Assembly: GCA_035543015.1 (NCBI GenBank)
Contig: DATKKG010000076.1
Coordinates: 1-47,481 of the forward strand
Direction: 5' to 3'
From: DATKKG01 sp035543015
GTDB lineage: Archaea > Thermoproteota > Nitrososphaeria > Conexivisphaerales > DTJL01
DNA: 47,481 bases
Position numbers and translations under genes: made by a program
In this document: positions 32,036 through 39,418 of the stretch, one piece after another
Layout: each line of letters starts with the position of its first letter
How positions within the stretch are numbered: position 1 is the first letter of the stretch
The notes under the pieces: model-generated
What the model was told of the DNA's origin: nothing
The model's database searches: none
The model's input: the letters and a program-made list of their open reading frames with translations, nothing else

Positions 32036-32886
32036 TGTCTCAAGACAAGAGCGAAGTCCCGGTGGTTCCCCTTCACTTCGACCCCAAGATCATGGAGGGC
32101 CTGGGCAAGCCCATCAGGAACGTGGGCTTCAAGGTGTTCAGGTATGACCCGGCCAAGGGCGAAGGCGTGAGGTATTCCGAGTACCAGGTGCCAATATTCA
32201 GGGGCACGACGGTCCTCGACGCCCTCCTTTACATCAAGGAGAAGCTCGACCCCTCCCTCTCGATAAGGTACTCGTGCAGGATGGCCGTCTGCGGCTCCTG
32301 CGGGATGGTCATCAATGGGAAGGAGATGCTCGCCTGCAAGACGCAGGTCGAGAACCTGGGCGGGGACACCGTGGTGGTGAGGCCCATGAACAACATGCCG
32401 GTGACCAGGGACCTCGTGTCTGACTTCGAAGTGTTCTTCCAGAAGCACCGGTCGGTTCTTCCCTACATAGTCAGGGAGGACGTGGACCTGAACCTGAACA
32501 GGGAGTACATCCAGAAGCCGGAGGAGGTCATCGAGTTCCTGATGTTCTCAAACTGCATCAAGTGCGGGCTCTGCTACTCGGCCTGCCCGACCAACGCCAT
32601 GGACGAGTCCTTCCTCGGGCCTCAGGCCATGGCCCAGGCCTACAGGTACATTGCCGACACCAGGGACGGCGCCCAGCAGCAGAGGATGGAGGTTCTGGAC
32701 GCCAGCCACGGCCTATGGAACTGCCACTTCGCCGGCAGCTGCAGCGACGTGTGCCCGAAGGGGGTGGACCCCGCTTTCGCGCTCCAGGAGCTGAAGACGC
32801 TGGCCATCCGCAAGGCGGGGACCCTGAAGAAGAAGAGGCCTGCGCCCAACGTTGCACAGGTCAGGGAGTACATCCCGGAGAAATAG
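32035..32886 (+). CDS. sdhB: Succinate dehydrogenase iron-sulfur subunit
   Basis: Carries electrons from FAD to the membrane anchor. The [2Fe-2S] site has Cys81, Cys86, Cys89 and Cys101 (YSCRMAVCGSCGMVINGKEM). The [4Fe-4S]/[3Fe-4S] half has NCIKCGLCYSACPTNA (Cys174, 177, 180, 184) and CHFAGSCSDVCPKGV (Cys230, 236, 240). This is the canonical SQR layout, so all three clusters are predicted. 283 residues. ATG overlaps the sdhD stop, the last gene of the operon. Confidence 0.96.
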   Translation: MSQDKSEVPVVPLHFDPKIMEGLGKPIRNVGFKVFRYDPAKGEGVRYSEYQVPIFRGTTVLDALLYIKEKLDPSLSIRYSCRMAVCGSCGMVINGKEMLACKTQVENLGGDTVVVRPMNNMPVTRDLVSDFEVFFQKHRSVLPYIVREDVDLNLNREYIQKPEEVIEFLMFSNCIKCGLCYSACPTNAMDESFLGPQAMAQAYRYIADTRDGAQQQRMEVLDASHGLWNCHFAGSCSDVCPKGVDPAFALQELKTLAIRKAGTLKKKRPAPNVAQVREYIPEK

Positions 32887-32920
32887 AGCGGTCCGGCTCG
32901 GCGACCGAGTTTACACGAAG

Positions 32921-33775
32921 CTAGAGGTACAGCTTCCTGACAACCGCCAGGTCTCGGCCCCAGTCGGACTCGTCCCTTACGGGGGTCTCTATTATCATGG
33001 GCAGGCGCCTGACCTTCTCGTTATGGAGAATGGCCCTGAAGCCCGCCTTGCCGATGTAGCCCTTCCCTATGTTCTCGTGGCGGTCCAGATGGCAGCCGAT
33101 GCCGCCCTTCGAGTCGTTCAGATGGACGAGCTTGAGGCGCTCCAGCCCGATCACGTCGTCGAACTTCGAGAACGTGTCCTCGACGGCGCCGGGGGAGCCG
33201 ACGTCGTACCCAGAGGCGTACATGTGGCAGGTGTCGAGGCAAACCCCCACCGGATGAGAGCCTCGTATGGTGTCCAGAATCCTCCTGATGTCGTCGAACC
33301 CGGAGCCGACGCTGTTCTTCTGCCCGGCCGAGTTCTCGAGGAGGACGGGGACCTTCGCTCCCGTTGCCGAGTACGCTTCAGAGATGGCCGAAGCGACCCT
33401 CTCCTGGCCGTACTCCTTTCCCTTGCCGAGGTGGCTGCCGAGATGTGCCACGACGCCGGAAAGACCGAGCACGGTCGCCCTCCTCAGCTCCTCGGTCAGC
33501 GCCTCCTGAGACCTGGCGAAGACGACCGGATCGGGCGTGGCGAGGTTCGGAAGATACGGCATGTGGGAGACGGCGAACCCTATGCCGGACTTCCTCAGCT
33601 TCTCCCCGAACCTGGTCGCCACCTCCTCCTTGATCGGAAGGAACTTCCAGCCCTGTGGGTTCCGGGTGAACATCTGGAAGGCGGTGCAGCCCAGCATCAT
33701 AGCCCTATCGACGGCGAGGTCGACGGAGCCGCTCGCGCTTACGTGAACGCCCAGCACGGGTCCGTGTCGGGGCAA
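32921..33775 (-). CDS. nfo: Endonuclease IV (AP endonuclease)
   Basis: Zinc-dependent AP endonuclease of base-excision repair. Metal-site segments are VVAHLGSHLG, VLLENSAGQ, CLDTCHMYASGYD and VHLNDSKGGIG with CHLDRHENIGKGYIG, and PMIIETP at the end. N terminus MPRHGPVLGVHVSASGS is typical. 284 residues is complete. TTG start; the TATA-like CCTATTATAG (minus strand, 33802-33811) lies about 31 nt upstream. Convergent with sdhB. Confidence 0.95.
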   Translation of the reverse strand: MPRHGPVLGVHVSASGSVDLAVDRAMMLGCTAFQMFTRNPQGWKFLPIKEEVATRFGEKLRKSGIGFAVSHMPYLPNLATPDPVVFARSQEALTEELRRATVLGLSGVVAHLGSHLGKGKEYGQERVASAISEAYSATGAKVPVLLENSAGQKNSVGSGFDDIRRILDTIRGSHPVGVCLDTCHMYASGYDVGSPGAVEDTFSKFDDVIGLERLKLVHLNDSKGGIGCHLDRHENIGKGYIGKAGFRAILHNEKVRRLPMIIETPVRDESDWGRDLAVVRKLYL

Positions 33776-33835
33776 CCTACTCGGGGATTTGTCCTCCTCT
33801 CACTATAATAGGTTTCCACCCAACTGCACGACCTC

Positions 33836-33847
33836 CAGCCTTAAATC
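33836..33847 (+). promoter_or_regulatory. Putative TATA element of npdG
   Basis: CAGCCTTAAATC lies about 22 nt before ATG 33864, with a short GAGG-like site near the start. Confidence 0.4.
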
Positions 33848-33863
33848 GCAAGACCGGCTGAGG

Positions 33864-34553
33864 ATGGGCGACTTGAAGATCGCCGTCTTCGGCGGCACCG
33901 GAGACCTCGGCCGTGGCCTCGCCCTGCGGTTGGCGAAGCGAAACGACGTGATGGTGGGTTCGAGGGAGGAAGGGAGGGCCAAGGAGGTCGCGTCGGAGCT
34001 ATCGCGCCTGGCCTCCGGCAGGCCGGGAGCCTTGCTCGCGGGCAGCATCACGGGCGCCGCGAACGCCGACGCGGTAAGTAGTTGCGACTTGGCCGTCTTC
34101 GCTGTGCCGGCGGACACCCTCGAAGGATTCCTGGAGGTCGCCAGGGGCTTCCCCTGGAGAGATCAACTCGTTCTGTCCCCGGTCACGAGGTTCGAGAAGG
34201 AGGGGGGAGCGTTCGTCTACAGGCCCTACCTGTCCAGGGAGAAGACCTTGTCCGCGGCGGAGCTGGTTCAGGAGTCCCTCGGAGCGGGCGCGCGGGTCGT
34301 GTCCGGGCTTCACTGCGTTCCAGCGTCGAGGCTGAAGGACATGGAGGACCCCCTCGGATTCGACGTGCCTCTGGCGGGACCCCGCGAATCGGCGGCGGCC
34401 GTCGCCCAGGTCCTTGAAGGGGTGGAGGGGTTGAGGCCCCTCTACGCGGGTCCACTCGGCGTATCCGCCTCGATAGAGGCGCTGACCCCCCTTCTTCTCA
34501 ACCTGGCTATCAGGAACAAGATAAAAGACCCCGGCTTCCGGGTCGTTGGATGA
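33864..34553 (+). CDS. npdG: F420H2:NADP oxidoreductase
   Basis: Transfers hydride between coenzyme F420 and NADP. The NADP motif FGGTGDLGRGLALRLA is at residue 8. Then VMVGSREEGRAKE, CDLAVFAVPADT, and the substrate-side segments SPVTRFEKEGGAFVYRPY and ALTPLLLNLAIRN follow the archaeal NpdG order. 229 residues from ATG 33864; upstream in-frame sequence is noncoding. It implies that the organism uses F420, although no F420 biosynthesis gene is in the window. Confidence 0.92.
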   Translation: MGDLKIAVFGGTGDLGRGLALRLAKRNDVMVGSREEGRAKEVASELSRLASGRPGALLAGSITGAANADAVSSCDLAVFAVPADTLEGFLEVARGFPWRDQLVLSPVTRFEKEGGAFVYRPYLSREKTLSAAELVQESLGAGARVVSGLHCVPASRLKDMEDPLGFDVPLAGPRESAAAVAQVLEGVEGLRPLYAGPLGVSASIEALTPLLLNLAIRNKIKDPGFRVVG

Positions 34554-34565
34554 AGGCCACAGAGT

Positions 34566-34886
34566 GTGGGAGAAATGGACAGAGAGACCCTTTCCGTCAT
34601 CGCCGGCCTCGTCGTGCTGATGCTCAGCCTGGGCGCGTCCTCAACCTACGCATGGGTCACTTCGAACAGCCAGGGGCCCATCACCTACAGCGTGCGCGAG
34701 CTGGGCCTTCCCCTTCCGTACGTGCTTTTCGAGCTTTCGTCCCCTGTGGGCCCCTCCAGCTACTTCAAGCTCGACCCGCTTCTTCTGTTGGTGGACCTCG
34801 CGATCTGGACCGTCATCGCGTACGCCGCCCTCTACTTTCTGAAGATGCCCCGGAGGGCTCCGGCGAAAGGTCAGGCGCCTATCTGA
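34566..34886 (+). CDS. Hypothetical membrane protein
   Basis: 106 residues with two hydrophobic segments (TLSVIAGLVVLMLSLGASST and LLVDLAIWTVIAYAALYF). Start GTG 34566 or ATG 34575. The final 8 nt overlap the convergent flippase-like gene. No function recognised. Confidence 0.65.
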   Translation: MGEMDRETLSVIAGLVVLMLSLGASSTYAWVTSNSQGPITYSVRELGLPLPYVLFELSSPVGPSSYFKLDPLLLLVDLAIWTVIAYAALYFLKMPRRAPAKGQAPI

Positions 34887-35865
34887 CGTACTTCCGCAAA
34901 GCCTCGAAGGCGCAGACGCCGGTTATGAGGAGCACCAGGTGGTAGCTCAGGATGCGCCAGGCGAAGACCATGGGCCAGGAGCTGACCCCCAGGACGTTCG
35001 TCGCATAGAAGTAGGCGCCCGCCTCAGCCAGCCCGGACCCGCCCAAGGTGATCGGCAGGTTCCCCAGGACTATCGCTCCGTAGACCAGGAGGGCGGCATC
35101 TACGAAAGAGACGTTCAGCCCGAGGCCAAGGGCGACGAACCAGAGGGTGGCGGCGGTCAGGATCACGGTCGCTAGCGTGTACAGGCCCACGACGAAGAGC
35201 TTGAATGAGTTGCCGCGTGTGAAGGTCAGGGTGGCCGCCTCGCAGAACTCCTCCAAGAACAGGTTCCCCTTGTCCACGAGGCGCTGCGCCCTGGCCTCCC
35301 CCACGGCCCAGCGCAGCGGTGCCTTGAAGAACGAAGGCACGTGGATGAGCCCCTTCCTGGACAGGAGGACGACGGCGGTGACGAAGACGAGCACGGCCAG
35401 CGACACGGCGGTGATCAGACCTCCGAGGAAAAGGTCGCCGCGGAACAGCGCGTAGAGACCCGCAGACAGGGCGATGAAGTTCCCGGCGTAGACGTCGAAG
35501 ACTATCTCGATATAGGGGAGCCAGAGCGCCTTCCCCGAAGCCTCTCCCTTCTTGGCCAGCCATGCCGCACGGATCACTTCGCCGCCGACGTACGCCGCGC
35601 TAGTGAGCGCCACGAACTCGCTTGCAAAGCGAATGATGAGGCTCTCGAAGAAAGGGTAGTCCCTTTTGCTGAAGGCCCGGATGATGTAGTTGAACCGGAA
35701 GCCCGTCAGGATTATCCTCGCGACGACCGTCGCGACTGCGCCCAGGAGGAAGGCCGGGGCTATGGCGAAGATGACGGTTGGGTCGATGTGGCTCACCGAG
35801 CCTATGATGACGAGGATGATGACGCTGAGAAGGATGGCAGCGACGGTGACATACCACGTCTTCAA
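34879..35865 (-). CDS. Lysylphosphatidylglycerol synthase-type (UPF0104) membrane protein
   Basis: About eight membrane helices. Characteristic segments are FRFNYIIRAFSKRDYPFFES, YVGGEVIRAAWLAKKGEASG and, near the end, ILGNLPITLGGSGLAEAGAY-like residues (VLGNLPITLGGSGLAEAGAY). The family is related to lipid or glycolipid flippases or to MprF-type domains without the synthase part. TTG 35865 follows a GGGGAGAAGG ribosome-binding site. The in-frame extension upstream has no good start. Adding one G to the G5 run near 35878-35882 would give an ATG start MKRTGGRRASLKTW. Confidence 0.8.
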   Translation of the reverse strand: MKTWYVTVAAILLSVIILVIIGSVSHIDPTVIFAIAPAFLLGAVATVVARIILTGFRFNYIIRAFSKRDYPFFESLIIRFASEFVALTSAAYVGGEVIRAAWLAKKGEASGKALWLPYIEIVFDVYAGNFIALSAGLYALFRGDLFLGGLITAVSLAVLVFVTAVVLLSRKGLIHVPSFFKAPLRWAVGEARAQRLVDKGNLFLEEFCEAATLTFTRGNSFKLFVVGLYTLATVILTAATLWFVALGLGLNVSFVDAALLVYGAIVLGNLPITLGGSGLAEAGAYFYATNVLGVSSWPMVFAWRILSYHLVLLITGVCAFEALRKYVR

Positions 35866-35920
35866 GGACGCCCTTCTCCCCCTGTCCGCTTCATCGCCGC
35901 TTCCTTGCCCTGTGCCACCC

Positions 35921-35940
35921 TTTTCACAATATATATGCTT
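35921..35940. promoter_or_regulatory. Shared bidirectional TATA region
   Basis: TTTTCACAATATATATGCTT. The nearly palindromic ATATATAT core lies about 30 nt from GTG 35960 on the plus strand, and about 37 nt from the out-of-frame ATG on the minus strand. A single TATA could serve both the HAD phosphatase and the membrane-protein gene. Confidence 0.5.
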
Positions 35941-35944
35941 GCAC

Positions 35945-36649
35945 GTGCAGCCATCCGCCGTGCGCCCGGACCAGGCGGACGGAAGCCGCAAGGCGAGGAA
36001 GCTTGCCGCCTTCGACCTCGACGGCACGCTGCTCACGGGGACACCGAGCTGGGAGATGCTCCACGAGCATTTCGGCACCGTGAGCACCGCCGAGCAGGCG
36101 CACCGTGACTACTCGTCCCACAAGATAACCTACGCCCAGTTCATGCGAAGGGACCTGTCGGTCTGGCCGCGGCCCCTGAGAAGAAGTGAGATGATTGAAG
36201 TCCTGGGCGGCTACAGGCTGAGACCTGAGGCGGCAGGGGTGGTGGAGGACCTGAAGCTGCTTGGGTACGAGGTAGCGATAGTCAGCTCGGCGCTCGATCT
36301 CTTGGTCAGGGTCGTGGCGAGGAGGCTGGGCATAGCGCACTACGCTGCGAACAGGATCGGCTTCGACCCCAAGGGCAACTTCAACGGCAAGATCTATCCC
36401 CTGGTGGAACCGCTCAGGAAGGACCTCGTGTTGGACCAGATGGCCCTCAGGTTGGGCGTGCGGTTGCAGGACACGATCTGCGTGGGGGACAGCGGCTACG
36501 ATGCGTCGTTCCTCAAGGCGGGGGGGAAGGGCTTCGTTGTGGGAAACCGCCCCCTCGCCGCGGAGCTGAAGGTGCCGAACCTGGAGAGCCTCGAGGACCT
36601 CCTCGAGCACCTGAAGATTTCAAAGGAGCGCGAGAGCCGTTACCGCTAG
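35945..36649 (+). CDS. HAD-superfamily phosphatase, SerB-like
   Basis: Haloacid dehalogenase hydrolase with helical-cap type I layout. Nucleophile motif AAFDLDGTLLTGTPS is near residue 21, motif II IVSSAL near 114, and the Lys/Asp motifs LRKDLVLDQMALRLG and DTICVGDSGYDASFLKAGGK follow. This matches phosphoserine-phosphatase-like enzymes, but the substrate is not certain. 234 residues from GTG 35945; GTG 35960 fits the leaderless TATA distance better. Confidence 0.85.
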   Translation: MQPSAVRPDQADGSRKARKLAAFDLDGTLLTGTPSWEMLHEHFGTVSTAEQAHRDYSSHKITYAQFMRRDLSVWPRPLRRSEMIEVLGGYRLRPEAAGVVEDLKLLGYEVAIVSSALDLLVRVVARRLGIAHYAANRIGFDPKGNFNGKIYPLVEPLRKDLVLDQMALRLGVRLQDTICVGDSGYDASFLKAGGKGFVVGNRPLAAELKVPNLESLEDLLEHLKISKERESRYR

Positions 36650-36717
36650 CCTGGGCGCCGTCTCAGGGCCCCGGGGTGCTCGACCGGGCCGGCCAGCCAG
36701 GCGCCACCCTCGGCTTC

Positions 36718-38562
36718 CTAGATGGCCGAAAGGGGCTCGATTCCGAGGAGCTGCAAAGCCTGCAGCATTACGTTCCTGAAGGCGTAGACCAGATAGGCCC
36801 TGGCCTTCTTAACCTCCGCCTCCTTCTCTGATATCACAGGCGACGTCTCGTAGAACTGGTTGAACGCGACCGCCAGATCGTGCGCGTACTGGGCGACCTT
36901 CCTCGGGGCCATGGCCTTATCGGCGTTCTCCAGCTCCATGTCGAACCTGGACATCAGGAGGAACAGCCGCCTTTCGTCCGTGGTCTTCAGCTGGGCCGCG
37001 ACGGGCCTCGTAAGTTGGATGGGCCTGAATCCCATCTTCTCCAGCAGCCGTGACGCCCTGGCGTAGCTGTAGACGAGGTAGGGACCGGTGTCTCCCTCAA
37101 GCTTGAGAGCCTCCTTCAGATCGAAAGTGATGGTCTTGTCGAGGTCCTGCTTGATCATGTCGTACCTGAGGGCCGCGACGGCGAGCTTCTCGCTGACGAG
37201 CGAAAGCCACTTGTCGCCGGCGCCGGCGTTCCCTTCGGCGCTCTGCTCGCGGGCCTTGGAGCTCAGGGAATCGAGGACGTCGTCGACGTTGACGTAGATC
37301 CCAAAGCGGCCCGACATCCGAAGCGACTCCTTGTCGTCACGCACCTTGACCCCCATGTCCTTGGCGGTGTCGTTGCTCAGGCTCACTTCACCGTAGGAGA
37401 GGTGGCGGTAGGTCTTGCCCCCCAGGCCGAGCTTCTCCAGCGCATAGGCCACGAACTTCTGGACCCTGCTCTGGCTGGCCCCGATGACCGTAAGGCACAG
37501 GTCGCACCCACCGAACGAGACGGAGTCTCTCTTCCTGGGTTCGGCCGACGTGACCCAGAGCTGCCTCCCACCCTCCTGAACGAGGAACCTCTTGTAGGAG
37601 AAGCGGTCGGGCAGGATGCCCATCTTCCAGGCGGCGTAGGGTATGTCCTTGGCCGCGTAGACCGCCGTCCCATCGCTCCTGACGAGGACCTTCTCCTCTC
37701 CCTCCTCCTCCGATTCGAGCACCCAGCAGCCCTTCAGCTTGCCCTCCTCGGCGAGCTTCACCACGCCCTTCTTCTTCAGGAGGTCGAACACCTCGTCCCA
37801 GTACCCTACCCTGAGGATGTGGCTTTCGTAGTTCAGGAGGTCGTACTGGATGCCCATCCTCGCTACGGTCTCGAGCTGGGCCTTGACGACCTTCTCCACG
37901 ACCTCCTGCGCGAGCTTGGCCGTCTTGTTGTTACCCTCCTCGATGGCCCTGCTGACCTCCTTCCTCTTGTCCTGGAGGCCAGGCTGGAGCGTGTAGAGGT
38001 CGTTGACCTTCACGTACACGAGGTCGCCGCAGTACTGGTCGTACTTCATGCCGGACGGAGCCTTCTTGGACATGTCCCCGTAGAGGATGCCCGTGATGAC
38101 GTCGGCGACCTGGACCCCCGTGTCGTCGATGTAGTTGAGGACCTCGACGTCGTAGCCGACCTTCCTGCAGACCCGAGCCAGGGTGTCGCCGACGATGGCG
38201 TTTCGCGCATGGCCGATGTGGAGGGCCTTGTTGGGGTTGACGCTGGTGTGCTCGATGATGACCTTCTTCCCCTTGGCATACGACAGCGAGCCGAAGTCCG
38301 GGTTGGCGATTGCGGTTGTGATGGTCTCGTAGGCCAGCTCGGGGAGGTTGAACTTGAAGTTCACGTAGCCCGCGGTGTGGGCCTGCGCGCTGAGGATGTA
38401 CCTGGTCTCCTTGAAGTTGATGTGCTCCGACACCCTGGCGGCGGCGTCCTTGGGGCTCAGGCCCAGTATCTTCGACAGCGAAAAGGCGACGTTGCACGTG
38501 AGGTCCCCCAGCTCGGGAAAGGGCGGCTCGGAGAACGAATAGGAGGCCGACTCGACCCCCAT
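36718..38562 (-). CDS. argS: Arginyl-tRNA synthetase
   Basis: Class I synthetase for tRNA-Arg. HIGH motif is ALHIGHARNAIVGD (near residue 115). The KMSK-equivalent is RMSGRFG, the relaxed archaeal form. The C-terminal DALR anticodon domain (LVYSYARASRLLEK, QYAHDLAVAFNQFYETSPV) closes the protein. From ATG 38562 it has 614 residues but lacks the usual start of the N-terminal domain. The same frame continues upstream to CTG 38622 (LTFREAQAEAGRLIDQALKD), which is typical ArgRS sequence. A GTG overlapping the upstream stop (38630) would reach it if one C were added. The true start is probably upstream. Confidence 0.94.
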   Translation of the reverse strand: MGVESASYSFSEPPFPELGDLTCNVAFSLSKILGLSPKDAAARVSEHINFKETRYILSAQAHTAGYVNFKFNLPELAYETITTAIANPDFGSLSYAKGKKVIIEHTSVNPNKALHIGHARNAIVGDTLARVCRKVGYDVEVLNYIDDTGVQVADVITGILYGDMSKKAPSGMKYDQYCGDLVYVKVNDLYTLQPGLQDKRKEVSRAIEEGNNKTAKLAQEVVEKVVKAQLETVARMGIQYDLLNYESHILRVGYWDEVFDLLKKKGVVKLAEEGKLKGCWVLESEEEGEEKVLVRSDGTAVYAAKDIPYAAWKMGILPDRFSYKRFLVQEGGRQLWVTSAEPRKRDSVSFGGCDLCLTVIGASQSRVQKFVAYALEKLGLGGKTYRHLSYGEVSLSNDTAKDMGVKVRDDKESLRMSGRFGIYVNVDDVLDSLSSKAREQSAEGNAGAGDKWLSLVSEKLAVAALRYDMIKQDLDKTITFDLKEALKLEGDTGPYLVYSYARASRLLEKMGFRPIQLTRPVAAQLKTTDERRLFLLMSRFDMELENADKAMAPRKVAQYAHDLAVAFNQFYETSPVISEKEAEVKKARAYLVYAFRNVMLQALQLLGIEPLSAI

Positions 38563-38626
38563 GTCCTTCAGAGCCTGATCGATGAGACGACCGGCCTCCG
38601 CCTGCGCTTCCCTGAACGTCAGACGC

Positions 38627-39349
38627 TCACCTTTTGTCCTGTTTCTTGAGTCGGCTTCCGCTAATTAACGTTCCTAGGGAGAAGGCGACCGCCTCAATCA
38701 CCCCAGAGCCCTGCCTCCCCTTCACTATGTGCTTGCAGGCGGCGCGGGCAGCCACGTCGCCGTTGCCGACGCAGATGGAGTAGCCCACCATCTTGAACAT
38801 GGGGACGTCCGTTTCGCTGTCCCCTATGGCGACCACTTCCTCAGGCCTTATTCTCATCTCTTCGAGCACCTTCGAAAGGCCGACGGACTTGTCCACCTTC
38901 CCGCTCGTGATGTGGAAGGCGTAGCCGCTGTCGAGGACCTTGACGTTCAGCCCGCTTCCCTCGAGGGCCTCCCTGAGCACGCCGACTTCCATGGTCCTCT
39001 CCAGGACGACTTCGGTGAAGCGCGGGAACGTGTCCCTCAGGACGAGGCCCTTCACCCTCTGAGAGAGATACTCGTAGGCGAGCACGGGCTGGGTGTTGTC
39101 GGACCACAGCCTTATCCTCAGCGGGCTCTTGTACACCGAGACGCCGCCGTTCTCCCCCACGACCACCCTCGACAGGCAGAGGTTGATGGATAGCTCCAGG
39201 AGCTCCCAGCCGCTCCTCCCGCTCACGAGGATGACAGGATAGCCCATCCTCTCAAGGTTCGCAAGGACCGACGCGGCCTCCAGGTCGATTCCTCCCTCCT
39301 CCGCCGTGAGTGTGCCGTCGACGTCGACGGCGAAGGCGCTCACTTTCAT
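38627..39349 (-). CDS. HAD phosphatase, archaeal phosphoglycolate-phosphatase/Cof-like
   Basis: Nucleophile motif AVDVDGTLTAEEGG is near residue 8, motif II VSGRSG near 43, and the late motif AIGDSETDVPMFKMVGYSIC near 185. The alpha/beta cap lies between. Archaeal members are reported as phosphoglycolate or sugar phosphatases. 240 residues. ATG start; TATA CACCTTTTAATACC (minus strand, 39378-39391) is about 36 nt upstream. Its stop overlaps the likely argS start region, so the two form an operon. Confidence 0.88.
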   Translation of the reverse strand: MKVSAFAVDVDGTLTAEEGGIDLEAASVLANLERMGYPVILVSGRSGWELLELSINLCLSRVVVGENGGVSVYKSPLRIRLWSDNTQPVLAYEYLSQRVKGLVLRDTFPRFTEVVLERTMEVGVLREALEGSGLNVKVLDSGYAFHITSGKVDKSVGLSKVLEEMRIRPEEVVAIGDSETDVPMFKMVGYSICVGNGDVAARAACKHIVKGRQGSGVIEAVAFSLGTLISGSRLKKQDKR

Positions 39350-39418
39350 TCGGGATTCTCGATAGAGCGGCCTCTTATGGTATTAAAAGGTGGTGGGGGG
39401 CCCTCCTGAGCCCCGTTT

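Noticed and set aside
32852..33808. 318-residue ORF antisense to nfo
   Set aside because: Shadow of endonuclease IV.
37402..38649. 415-residue ORF antisense to argS
   Set aside because: Same shadow pattern; argS motifs are certain.
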